Shown: one piece after another, positions 5,259-13,108 of the stretch
How the letters are laid out: each line of letters opens with the position of its first letter
Position numbering within the stretch: position 1 is the stretch's first letter
Assembly: GCA_003452965.1 (NCBI GenBank)
Contig: DMMW01000015.1
Span: forward strand, 14,281-39,317
Source of the DNA: Elusimicrobiota bacterium
Lineage (GTDB): Bacteria > Elusimicrobiota > UBA8919
Length of the DNA stretch: 25,037 nucleotides
Direction: 5' to 3'
Notes under the pieces: model-generated
Told to the model about the DNA's origin: nothing
The model's database searches: none
What the model saw: only the letters and a program-made list of their open reading frames with translations
Position numbers and translations under genes: made by a program

Positions 5259-7349
5259 ATGAATAGAGATATTTTATTAGAAATAGGAACTGAAGAGATT
5301 CCTTCCGGATATATAAATCCGGTAATTGAACAGCTAAAGATTAAATCTGAAAATGAATTTAGATCCGCCCGTTTAGAATTTAAAAAAATTGATGTTTGGG
5401 CGACTTTAAGGCGATTGGTTTTATATGTTACGGAAGTGTCTGAACAGCAATTGGAATTGGAGTCGGAGATTTCGGGACCTACGGCTAATGTTGCTTATTT
5501 AAACGGACAACCAACGCAGGTTGCATTAGGTTTTGCTAAAAAATATGGTGTGGATGTATCTCAGTTGAAAATAAAAAATGAACGTATATATATTTTAATA
5601 AAAGAGCAGTCATTAAAGACTGAAAACATTCTTTCTGAAATTTTCATAAAAATAATTTCTTCTTTAACATTTCCTAAAACTATGGTTTGGGAGCCGTTAC
5701 AGTTTAGATTCGCCCGTCCGATAAGGTGGATAGCAGCCCTGTACGGCAAAAAAGTAATAAAATTTCAAATAGCGGATGTGAAATCTTCAAATTGTACATA
5801 TATACGGTATTTTAAAAAGATAAAAATCGGTGATGTGCATAGATATATAAGTATATTAAGAAATAAAAGTGTAATTGTAGAACCGACGTTAAGAATTGAT
5901 ATGCTGAAGAAAGCGGTTTTATCGCAGTCTAAAGGCAAAGGCGAGATTGTTGAAAGTGAGGATGTTTTTAATGCAGTGAATAATATGATAGAATTTCCAA
6001 CCGCGATACTTTGCAAATTTGATGAAAAATTTCTGAATTTACCCGAGGAGATAATTATTAGTACTCTAAAGAAGCAAAAGGCTTTTGTTGTAATTGATTC
6101 AAGAAAAAATATCATTCCTTATTTTGTAGGAGTAAAAGACGGTATTTCAATAAATATGGATACTGTACGTGAGGGTTTTGAAAAAGTTGTGACCGCGCGT
6201 TTGGAAGATGCGGAGTTCTATTTTAATAACGATATAAAAGTGAAGTTAGAGGATAAATTTGATAAATTAAAGGATATTACATTTCAGGAAAAACTTGGCA
6301 CAATATTTGACAAGGTTCGGCGTATTGAAAAACTGGCGGAATGGTTAAGCAATAATTCATCGGCAAAGGAGAAAATAGATATGTCCGTTCTTGGCCGTAT
6401 ATGCCATTTATGTAAGATAGATTTATCAGCCGAAACAGTTTCCGAATTTCCCGAGTTTCAGGGTGTTTTTGGCAGGATTTGTGCCCGGAGAAACAACGAG
6501 GAAAAGCTGGTTTCGGATGGTATTGAACAGCATTGGTGGCCGATAAATTACGACGGCAAAATACCGGAATCATATGAAGCATCGGTTATTTCTATAGCCG
6601 ATAAAGTAGACACATTGGTGGGAGATTTTGCGATTGGGCTGTGCCCGACAGGTTCTAATGATCCCTACGGTTTAAGGCGTCTTGCTTTCGGTATCATCAG
6701 AATTGCAATAGAAAAGGAAATATCGTTTTCTATTAAAGAACTTATAATTCAAGCGATTTCTTATATTCCTTATAGAGCCGATACCAATAAAGAACTCATT
6801 TTACAGATTGAAGATTTTCTGAAACAGCGGTTAACAACTTATTTGTCGGATAAAGAAATTAAAACAGATGAAATTGATTCCGTATTGTCGGTTAAATTTG
6901 AAAATATTTTGGATTCATATCAATCCGTTGTTGCAGTTAACTCAATAAGAAAACTTCCGGATTTTGAGCCAATCGCAGTATCATTCAAACGAATAGGCAA
7001 TATACTAAAACAGGCAAAAAAAGAAAACAAGGAAAAACAGGACAGTGAATTAAATATAGAACTCTTAAAAGAGCAAACAGAAAAGGAATTATATGAAAAG
7101 TTTTTAGTAATACGAAGCAAAGTTGAAAATTTAATAATTAAAAATGATTATAAATCGGCGCTAAAAGAGTTGGTGTCGTTAAGAGTTTATATAGATAATT
7201 TTTTTGAAAAAGTCCTTATTATGGATAAGGATGAAGCTGTAAAAAATAATAGATTGGCGCTAATTAGATTGATATTTAATGGATATAATAAGATAGCCGA
7301 TTTTTCCAAAATTGTTGTAGAGAAAGAACAAAAAGTCGTCACAAATTAA
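5259..7349 (+). CDS. glyS: Glycyl-tRNA synthetase beta subunit
   Basis: The beta subunit of tetrameric glycyl-tRNA synthetase, needed for tRNA-Gly recognition and editing-type functions. It has 696 residues, normal for the family. It opens with LLEIGTEEIPSGYINP, followed by the conserved WATLRRLVLYV and ISGPTANVAY segments. FPKTMVWEPLQFRFARPIRW occurs near residue 140. The HD-like central region contains HLCKIDLSAETVSEFPEFQG, ISIADKVDTLVGDFAIGL and PTGSNDPYGLRRLAFGI. The C-terminal third is the helical anticodon-binding region. The start at 5259 matches family N-termini. The preceding 18 bases are A/T-rich with no Shine-Dalgarno motif, and the 120-bp gap to glyQ contains only repeats. It is presumably cotranscribed with glyQ. 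Confidence 0.98.
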   Translation: MNRDILLEIGTEEIPSGYINPVIEQLKIKSENEFRSARLEFKKIDVWATLRRLVLYVTEVSEQQLELESEISGPTANVAYLNGQPTQVALGFAKKYGVDVSQLKIKNERIYILIKEQSLKTENILSEIFIKIISSLTFPKTMVWEPLQFRFARPIRWIAALYGKKVIKFQIADVKSSNCTYIRYFKKIKIGDVHRYISILRNKSVIVEPTLRIDMLKKAVLSQSKGKGEIVESEDVFNAVNNMIEFPTAILCKFDEKFLNLPEEIIISTLKKQKAFVVIDSRKNIIPYFVGVKDGISINMDTVREGFEKVVTARLEDAEFYFNNDIKVKLEDKFDKLKDITFQEKLGTIFDKVRRIEKLAEWLSNNSSAKEKIDMSVLGRICHLCKIDLSAETVSEFPEFQGVFGRICARRNNEEKLVSDGIEQHWWPINYDGKIPESYEASVISIADKVDTLVGDFAIGLCPTGSNDPYGLRRLAFGIIRIAIEKEISFSIKELIIQAISYIPYRADTNKELILQIEDFLKQRLTTYLSDKEIKTDEIDSVLSVKFENILDSYQSVVAVNSIRKLPDFEPIAVSFKRIGNILKQAKKENKEKQDSELNIELLKEQTEKELYEKFLVIRSKVENLIIKNDYKSALKELVSLRVYIDNFFEKVLIMDKDEAVKNNRLALIRLIFNGYNKIADFSKIVVEKEQKVVTN

Positions 7350-7384
7350 AAGTCTATTATATTCAGATCATAAATATATTTTGT

Positions 7385-7440
7385 ATCCGCCAAAAGCTAC
7401 GCATTTAGGCGGATTACCCGATTTTAAAATAAAATCGGGT
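7385..7440. repeat. Two adjacent hairpins after glyS
   Basis: The first is ATCCGCC (7385-7391) with GGCGGAT (7408-7414). The second is a perfect 10-bp stem, ACCCGATTTT (7416-7425) with AAAATCGGGT (7431-7440). Neither is followed by a T tract on the + strand, so a terminator role for glyS is possible but weak. Confidence 0.5.
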
Positions 7441-7441
7441 A

Positions 7442-7457
7442 TGTGTAAAAAATCACA
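7442..7457. promoter_or_regulatory. CRP/FNR-like operator upstream of FecR-domain gene 1
   Basis: TGTGTAAAAAATCACA matches the CRP consensus TGTGA-N6-TCACA at nine of ten conserved positions. The same 18 bases (7441-7458) recur at 11271-11288, upstream of the second FecR-domain gene. The centre lies about 53 bp before the inferred transcription start. Confidence 0.4.
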
Positions 7458-7467
7458 AAAATATGCC

Positions 7468-7496
7468 TTGACAATATTTTAAGTTTATATTATACT
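7468..7496 (+). promoter_or_regulatory. Promoter of FecR-domain gene 1
   Basis: TTGACA (7468-7473), 17 bp, TATACT (7491-7496). It gives a leader of about 65 nt, longer than the others here. The leader contains a small TTGGGA/TCCCAA hairpin (7506-7523). Confidence 0.8.
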
Positions 7497-7567
7497 CAAT
7501 AGTGGTTGGGATAGGATTCCCAATTCATAGTTTTGATATGTTCAATTGTTTTTGTTGGAGGTGTATT

Positions 7568-9172
7568 ATGAAAAAGGCTATTGTTGGTGTGTTGTTGGTC
7601 ATTTCGTCATTATTTATTTTTACCGGTCTTTTTGCAGATGTAAGAATTACAAAATCCGTTGGGAATGTAACCGTTTATCAAAATAACATATGGAATAATG
7701 CCAGTATCGGTATGGCTATAGGACAACAGGACAAGATAAAAACGGGTCCTGTAAGCCGCGCAGAATTGCTTTTAGACGGCGAAAGCAAGATTTGGGTTAA
7801 TGAAAATTCGGAAGTAGAAGTGAATTCACTTGGTGCCGAAAGCATATTCAAACTGATACTCGGCAAAATAAGGAATAAGATAAAACTTGCAAAAGGCGGA
7901 AAATTTACGGTAAAGACCCCGGTTTCCGTTTGTGCGGTAAGAGGTACTGAATTTGTAGCGTCTGATAAAGGCGAGATATATGTTTTAGAAGGGAATGTGG
8001 ATTTCTCAAATGGCGAAGGTACCGATAATACTAATGTGGGTGAAGGGCAAGGTACCGCGATAGGTGAAAAAGGCACAATACCACCACCGGCACCGCTAAC
8101 CAGTGAGCAGAAGATAGCAATGGAACAGGAATGGTCTGGTTTTGATGAAGATGCAAAACAAGAAGGTTCTAATATAGATAAAAAAGAAGAAAAAAAGAAA
8201 GAAAAAACCCAAGAAGAAGCAAAAAAGGATATTTTGAAAGATGAGATACAAACTTTGAAGCAAGAGCTGATAGAAATTGTTAACAATATTAAAAGTGAAG
8301 CTCAGGCAACCAGAGAAATAGCCAATGAAATAAAAGAGGCGGATTTTGCAACAGGCCGCACATTAAAAGATATACATGGTAATGTTGTTAGGGTTGAACA
8401 ACAGCTAATACGACCTGATAGCCAGACAATGCAATTCCTTAATTTTACCAAAAGAGACGGGTATGTGTATAACGGTAAGTTTAAATATGACGGCACATCG
8501 GGCAATAGATTGGATGTTCTAGAAACGAAGGTTACATTCAACAAGAGGTTACCGGAGCAATTGACGGAATGGCCGGGTTTTATTGCAAATCAGGATGAGG
8601 ATACATTTTACCCGCAGTCAGTATATGTAAGGTTGACAAACCAGACGGATACAATAGAATCTATCGGTGAATCCAGGGCAGCTGGTCAGCTGGACAATGA
8701 CGGGAAAGTATTAAAGGACCGCACAATATGTACTAACAATTATATTACTACTAACGCCGGTAAGTGGAAATTTGACGAAAATTATGATGCGCTGGATAAT
8801 GCGATAACGGCAGATGGTGAAGATGCCGGCAATCTTTGGTCAACCGCGATTACCCCAAAAATAAAACTTGATGGTGTAGGTGATACAAGCGGGACCAAAT
8901 ACATATATATGTTTACCGAATCATATGCAATTAATAATAATGGTAAGCTTCTTAATCTGAATGATTTTACAAATACATCCAAAGATCCGTTTACGCTTAT
9001 GAAGGAAGTTGCTGCCGAAGGAATTATCAGTGCAAGAGAAGGTAATACAATCAGTTCTCCGAGTTTTTTCAGTAAAGGCAATTTGGATCTTGTAATTACG
9101 CCCGATATCGTGATAGCCATTGCCACGAAACTGGCAACGCAAGCAGGTGAAATAGCGGACTCGGTAAAATAA
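7568..9172 (+). CDS. Secreted FecR-domain protein (module 1)
   Basis: A 534-residue exported FecR-domain protein. A signal peptide (residues 1 to about 23, ending LFAD) precedes a FecR fold whose signature TPVSVCAVRGTEF lies near residues 117-130. Residues about 195-260 are rich in Lys and Glu and probably form a coiled coil or linker. The rest is a region shared with the paralogue at 11419, including IHGNVVRVEQQLIRP and FNKRLPEQL. Classical FecR proteins are inner-membrane anti-sigma regulators beside a sigma factor. Here there is a cleavable signal and no sigma factor, so an envelope scaffold or ligand-binding role is more likely (inference). The ATG at 7568 follows GGAGGT (7557-7562). A possible CRP-like site and a strong promoter precede it. 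Confidence 0.85.
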   Translation: MKKAIVGVLLVISSLFIFTGLFADVRITKSVGNVTVYQNNIWNNASIGMAIGQQDKIKTGPVSRAELLLDGESKIWVNENSEVEVNSLGAESIFKLILGKIRNKIKLAKGGKFTVKTPVSVCAVRGTEFVASDKGEIYVLEGNVDFSNGEGTDNTNVGEGQGTAIGEKGTIPPPAPLTSEQKIAMEQEWSGFDEDAKQEGSNIDKKEEKKKEKTQEEAKKDILKDEIQTLKQELIEIVNNIKSEAQATREIANEIKEADFATGRTLKDIHGNVVRVEQQLIRPDSQTMQFLNFTKRDGYVYNGKFKYDGTSGNRLDVLETKVTFNKRLPEQLTEWPGFIANQDEDTFYPQSVYVRLTNQTDTIESIGESRAAGQLDNDGKVLKDRTICTNNYITTNAGKWKFDENYDALDNAITADGEDAGNLWSTAITPKIKLDGVGDTSGTKYIYMFTESYAINNNGKLLNLNDFTNTSKDPFTLMKEVAAEGIISAREGNTISSPSFFSKGNLDLVITPDIVIAIATKLATQAGEIADSVK

Positions 9173-9196
9173 AAATTTTGTGAAATAAAAAAACGC

Positions 9197-9225
9197 TTGA
9201 CAAATTTCCGGTTATTTTGTATAAA
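9197..9225 (+). promoter_or_regulatory. Promoter of the two barrel genes of module 1
   Basis: TTGACA (9197-9202), exactly 17 bp, TATAAA (9220-9225). The transcript would start near 9232, about 40 nt before the GTG start at 9273. Confidence 0.8.
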
Positions 9226-9272
9226 TACTATTATTGTTAAATAATATTTTTTAGGGAGAAAGTGGGCATTAA

Positions 9273-10025
9273 GTGGATAAGTTTTCAAAATTATTAGTAG
9301 CGTCGTTGTTGATATTTACAATAAACATAAAATATCTTTCTGCCGAAGATTTTGTAAATACATCGCTCGGTCAAGAACTTGTAAACCTTGGTTTAAAGTT
9401 TCTTGATAATCCGGGCGATTTTTTCTTTAACATACATGCTAATAATGAAGACTTCTCTCCGGTATATGCCGATAAGAACGGGGCAATAAGGTTTAATCTA
9501 TTACCTGCATTTCTTCCGTTTACTTGGGCTAATATCAGCGTAAAAGCAAAACTTTTCAATGAACAGGAAATATTACCACAGATTGATTTGGTTGGTCAAT
9601 ACGGGGATATGCTTGCATTGCGTTTTGTATCAGGCGATGTTGAGCCGAGTTTCAAAGACTATTCCGGTGGTATAGTGTTATCGAAATCAGCCACGGATGA
9701 AACCAAGTTTTTCGGAGGAGTCAAATATTCAAATGTTAGTATGGGTGTTAAACTTTCTTCATCTTCAGCGATAGAATTCGGCGAGTTTAGTGTTTCAGAA
9801 CTTAATTTTGAAATTGCCGATGTTTTTGTATTCACAGGTCTGGTTCATCAGAAGGATATTAATAAACCATCACGACTTACGGTTCAAATGGGATACGGTT
9901 TTGAGTATAAAAAGATAGTATCAAGAATAATGGTTTCAAAGAAACATATGGATTTAGGAATGGATATTTATCCTGAAGGACTTTTTGTGTTCCATCCGTT
10001 TCTATCCTATCATTGGAATTTCTAA
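9273..10025 (+). CDS. Predicted outer-membrane beta-barrel protein, module 1
   Basis: A 250-residue exported protein of unrecognised family. Residues 1 to about 24 are a signal peptide (core LLVASLLIFTINI, cleavage after LSA). The rest looks like beta strands with Gly and aromatic residues, and the sequence ends HPFLSYHWNF, a terminal Phe typical of outer-membrane barrels. The start is GTG at 9273: an in-frame TAA lies immediately before it, so no longer form is possible. The nearest purine-rich site, AGGGAG (9253-9258), is 14 nt away, which is unusually far. The stop codon directly abuts the ATG of the next gene (0 nt), pointing to translational coupling and a shared complex. It has no counterpart in module 2. 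Confidence 0.7.
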   Translation: MDKFSKLLVASLLIFTINIKYLSAEDFVNTSLGQELVNLGLKFLDNPGDFFFNIHANNEDFSPVYADKNGAIRFNLLPAFLPFTWANISVKAKLFNEQEILPQIDLVGQYGDMLALRFVSGDVEPSFKDYSGGIVLSKSATDETKFFGGVKYSNVSMGVKLSSSSAIEFGEFSVSELNFEIADVFVFTGLVHQKDINKPSRLTVQMGYGFEYKKIVSRIMVSKKHMDLGMDIYPEGLFVFHPFLSYHWNF

Positions 10026-11246
10026 ATGAAAAAATTTAAAAGGTTGTTTTCTGCAATTTCGGTTCTATTTATATTCGGGACTACTCTGTTATTAGCGGAA
10101 ATTAAGGTTGCTCCATATTATTCACTCCAGTTTATTGAAGGTGCTTTTATACCAAATATAGGTGAATGGAATTTTTCTATTAATCTTTTAAGTGACCTGG
10201 GTGTAATTGTGAAGCCACAGGGTAGTAAACATTCCTTTGTCGGTTTTTATGAATTAAAATATATGGGTCCGGGACTAAGATCTCAAGAAGGCGAAAAGTT
10301 TACCGACAGGGCGATGGACCATATGCTGGTATTCAGACATACCTATAATATATCTGAGATATATTTCCTAAAAAGCCAGATTGACTATATGAAGGAATAT
10401 AAAAGAACAGGTACAAACGAAGTGTGGGGAACGGGGCTTTATGATTTTAGCCGTACAGGCGGATTAGTTTCTTTTGGCAGAAAGTTTTCTGATAAATTAT
10501 CCGTTGCAATTACCGAGCAGTATCATTTTCTTGATTTTCCAAACTATACCGATTTGTTTGCGGAATTTCAATCCGGTGGAGAAAATCTTGAAAGTTCAAC
10601 AGGAAAACAAAATCATAGATTGTATCAAACAGGTGTTTCAGTAGATTATTATGCAAATCGTTTCACATTTGATATTATTCTGCAGAATTATATAAAGCAA
10701 AAAGTTACAGTTGAAACTGTCCAGTTAGATGGGACATATTACAGTTCGGCTCTGCAGAAAGATACAATTATTACTTTTGCCGATGGTTACAAACAAAAAT
10801 TATTTGAAGATAAAGTAGATATTGAACCAACACTGTCGTATAAAATAAAGAGTTCAAACCAGAATTATCTCCATTTTAAAACAGTTGGTTCTACGGAAAC
10901 GCCAACCTATTATTCCGACTATTACAGTTATAATGAATTGAGTTTTTCTGTGCCGCTTGCATTTATGTTAGGTGAAAAATGGGAAGTTTCTTCAAGTCCG
11001 TTATTTGGTATAAAGACATATTCAAAAAGGCAAACAAGGGATGGGGACGGAAATTATACCAACGAGAAACAGAAAAACAATCTTTTTCTTCTTAATTCAG
11101 GATTTACGTTCAAACCAAACGCTGTTACGCGAACAACGCTATTCTATGTTTTTCAGGTCCAATCATCCAATATGAAGTTTGAAAAATACTTACCATATAA
11201 TTATTCGGCCAGTTACATCGGCATAAAATTTGATTATTCATATTAG
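10026..11246 (+). CDS. Outer-membrane beta-barrel protein, module 1
   Basis: A 406-residue predicted outer-membrane barrel. The signal peptide covers residues 1 to about 24 (ending LLLAE). The body has many alternating strands and aromatic girdle residues and ends with ASYIGIKFDYSY. It is paralogous to the protein at 13109: both begin the mature part with AE(I/L)K(V/I)(A/T)P, share a block around LYDFSRTGG / LFDYNRIIAG, and have a FPNYTDLF / YPNYSSLI segment in the same order. It starts immediately after the preceding stop codon with no clear Shine-Dalgarno, so translation is probably coupled. Substrate unknown. Position after a FecR-domain gene in both modules suggests that the two proteins work together. 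Confidence 0.75.
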   Translation: MKKFKRLFSAISVLFIFGTTLLLAEIKVAPYYSLQFIEGAFIPNIGEWNFSINLLSDLGVIVKPQGSKHSFVGFYELKYMGPGLRSQEGEKFTDRAMDHMLVFRHTYNISEIYFLKSQIDYMKEYKRTGTNEVWGTGLYDFSRTGGLVSFGRKFSDKLSVAITEQYHFLDFPNYTDLFAEFQSGGENLESSTGKQNHRLYQTGVSVDYYANRFTFDIILQNYIKQKVTVETVQLDGTYYSSALQKDTIITFADGYKQKLFEDKVDIEPTLSYKIKSSNQNYLHFKTVGSTETPTYYSDYYSYNELSFSVPLAFMLGEKWEVSSSPLFGIKTYSKRQTRDGDGNYTNEKQKNNLFLLNSGFTFKPNAVTRTTLFYVFQVQSSNMKFEKYLPYNYSASYIGIKFDYSY

Positions 11247-11271
11247 TATAGAAATTTTAAAAAGATTTGAA

Positions 11272-11287
11272 TGTGTAAAAAATCACA
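11272..11287. promoter_or_regulatory. Second copy of the CRP-like site
   Basis: TGTGTAAAAAATCACA again, within an 18-bp exact repeat of 7441-7458, upstream of the second FecR-domain gene. Here it is about 120 bp from the inferred transcription start, with a hairpin in between. The differing distance weakens the operator reading. Confidence 0.3.
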
Positions 11288-11292
11288 AGAGT

Positions 11293-11342
11293 TTTTTCCG
11301 ATACTGCTTTCTGACGGAAAAAGTAACTGGTTGTTTTTTTTT
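11293..11342 (+). terminator. Probable terminator after module 1
   Basis: TTTTTCCG (11293-11300) pairs with CGGAAAAA (11315-11322) around a 14-nt loop. A T run follows at 11334-11342, about 11 nt downstream, which is further than ideal. Confidence 0.4.
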
Positions 11343-11366
11343 GTTAAAAATATTATTAAATAATTA

Positions 11367-11395
11367 TTGACAAAGACGTAAATATACTGTATATT
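11367..11395 (+). promoter_or_regulatory. Promoter of FecR-domain gene 2
   Basis: TTGACA (11367-11372), 17 bp, TATATT (11390-11395). The transcript would begin near 11402, giving a leader of about 17 nt to the ATG at 11419. Confidence 0.8.
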
Positions 11396-11418
11396 TAATT
11401 ATGGGTTTGGGAGGGATT

Positions 11419-12933
11419 ATGAAAAAAATATTTAGCTTTGTGTTTTATACTTTATTTTTGTTTACAGTTTGTTTAGCTGCTGCGAAAATAGATTCTTTTT
11501 CCGGAAAGGTTACAATAAACGGTTTCAATGCAGTTGTCGGACAAAAGCTTAATTTAAATGATTTGATAAAAACCTCTTTCAATTCCAAAGCATTAATTTC
11601 AATTAACGGACATAAAGTAAATGTATCTCCAAAAACGGAAGCGATAGTTGCTGATTTGGCGGATGACAATTCCTTATTAAAAATTATAGTAGGCAGGATT
11701 CGTGCAGCAGTTAATAGATTAAAAACAAGGCAAAAATTTGAGATTAAAACACCGACTGCGATATGTGCGGTAAGAGGAACAGATTTCGCAGTTGAAGTTC
11801 AGGAAGACTTAATTACACGGCTTGAAGTTTATGAAGGTATTGTTGCGGCAAAAGAGGAAACAACTGGTAGCGAAGTTCTTGTAAATCCTGGAGAGTTTAC
11901 AACTATTCAAAAAGGTGAGGCACCTAAAGAACCCGAGAAAATGGAAGAAGACAAGAAAGATGAGGAGACCGAAGACAAAAAGGATGATTTTAAATCGGAA
12001 GCACAACGGGAAATATTTATGGAGATTTCAAGGGAATCCGTAATGGAACGTGCGGCGGAAGAAATAAAACTTGCCGAATATCAGAATGGTAAAGCGTTAA
12101 TAGATGTCTACGGGAAAAGAGTCCGATTGGAAGAGTACGTATACAGACCGCCGGAGAATAAAGCCCAGTTCAAGTATGTCGTGTTGAACGAAAGGGAAAA
12201 CCGCTTTGATTTCGGGAAAATACTTTTTACTTTTAATAAAGAATTACCTACAAACTTAAATGATGCAACCAAAAATATGTTTCATAGCGAAGGTTCAACA
12301 CAACCGGAATGGTATTTATCCGGGCTTGATTCCGTTATGTCAAATACATATGATAAAATATTAGAGGAAGCATCCGGCGGAAAAATGGTTGCGGATGATT
12401 CTGCAACAATTACAAAATGGAATCTGTTTTTTCCGAATTATAAATTCTATATAGGCAATGCGGATTCAACCGAAAATTCCGGCAAGGGAAAACTGATGTG
12501 GCAATTCGTTGATAACGGAGACAATATACCTCAGAAAACTGAATTTACTTTTTTGCCCGGAACTCAATATGAAAGCAACACCGACCCTGCCGTAAGCAGT
12601 TTTAATTTAATGCCGGACGGAATAAATACTTTTCATTTTGCATATAAAGATGTCTATGCGGATAATAATTGGGTTGAGAAACATAATTATTTGATTAATG
12701 ACGACGGTGTAAAACAACAATTTTCAGATATAGTGGATTCGGAAAATGTATCTTCCGATAAAATAAAAGAAAAAATACTAACGCTTAATTTTCAGAATGT
12801 ATATACATCATCGCTTTTTACCGATAAAAATAGTGTGGATGATGGTTTCGGTAAAAGAATTGATTTAATATTTTCGTCAAAGCTGTTGTCCGATTCGGGA
12901 ATATTGTCGTTACCGAGTGTCTTAAGCCAATAA
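11419..12933 (+). CDS. Secreted FecR-domain protein (module 2)
   Basis: A 504-residue paralogue of the protein at 7568. The signal peptide covers residues 1 to about 20 (core FSFVFYTLFLFTVCLA). The FecR signature TPTAICAVRGTDF is at about residues 111-123, followed by LEVYEGIV. An acidic/basic Lys-Glu-Asp stretch lies at about 165-205. The conserved C-terminal region includes VYGKRVRLEEYVYRP and FNKELPTNL, aligned with the paralogue. In both proteins a Cys precedes the AVRGT motif. The ATG at 11419 follows GGGAGGG (11409-11415); the ATG at 11401 would sit at the transcription start and is rejected. No sigma factor is nearby. A barrel paralogue follows at 13109, as in module 1. Confidence 0.85.
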   Translation: MKKIFSFVFYTLFLFTVCLAAAKIDSFSGKVTINGFNAVVGQKLNLNDLIKTSFNSKALISINGHKVNVSPKTEAIVADLADDNSLLKIIVGRIRAAVNRLKTRQKFEIKTPTAICAVRGTDFAVEVQEDLITRLEVYEGIVAAKEETTGSEVLVNPGEFTTIQKGEAPKEPEKMEEDKKDEETEDKKDDFKSEAQREIFMEISRESVMERAAEEIKLAEYQNGKALIDVYGKRVRLEEYVYRPPENKAQFKYVVLNERENRFDFGKILFTFNKELPTNLNDATKNMFHSEGSTQPEWYLSGLDSVMSNTYDKILEEASGGKMVADDSATITKWNLFFPNYKFYIGNADSTENSGKGKLMWQFVDNGDNIPQKTEFTFLPGTQYESNTDPAVSSFNLMPDGINTFHFAYKDVYADNNWVEKHNYLINDDGVKQQFSDIVDSENVSSDKIKEKILTLNFQNVYTSSLFTDKNSVDDGFGKRIDLIFSSKLLSDSGILSLPSVLSQ

Positions 12934-12942
12934 TATGTAGTT

Positions 12943-12958
12943 GCCGAGCTTGCTCGGC
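12943..12958. repeat. GC-rich palindrome GCCGAGC-TT-GCTCGGC
   Basis: A perfect 7-bp stem with a 2-nt spacer, 10 bp after the FecR-2 stop codon, in otherwise AT-rich DNA. No T tract follows, so it is not a standard terminator. Confidence 0.5.
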
Positions 12959-12978
12959 GCAGTTAATCGGTATAATGC

Positions 12979-13078
12979 GATTGTGGGATAGCGGGGTAGT
13001 GCGATAGAATTATTATATTGTAAGCAATAGATTTTATTAAATAATACAATGCACAATCTCACTATCGGACTATTGCAA
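12979..13078. repeat. Inverted 8-bp arrays without a gene (MITE-like)
   Basis: The left array has units GATTGTGG, GATAGCGG, GGTAGTGC and GATAG at 12979, 12987, 12995 and 13003. The right array has CAATGCAC, AATCTCAC, TATCGGAC and TATTGCAA at 13047, 13055, 13063 and 13071. Both are in strict 8-bp register and are reverse-complement forms of the unit flanking the S23-like gene. The 39-bp centre (13008-13046) is A/T-rich and has no ORF. Confidence 0.7.
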
Positions 13079-13108
13079 TATGAACTATATTTTACGGGGG
13101 TTTTTGTT

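Noticed and set aside
7678..8286. Long minus-strand frame opposite the FecR-domain gene
   Set aside because: It is antisense to a well-supported gene with a recognisable domain. The serine- and phenylalanine-rich product is the mirror of the Lys/Glu-rich linker.
7568..9172. Classical FecR anti-sigma/iron-signalling assignment
   Set aside because: The protein has an N-terminal signal peptide rather than an anti-sigma domain plus membrane segment, and there is no sigma factor or TonB-dependent receptor next to it.
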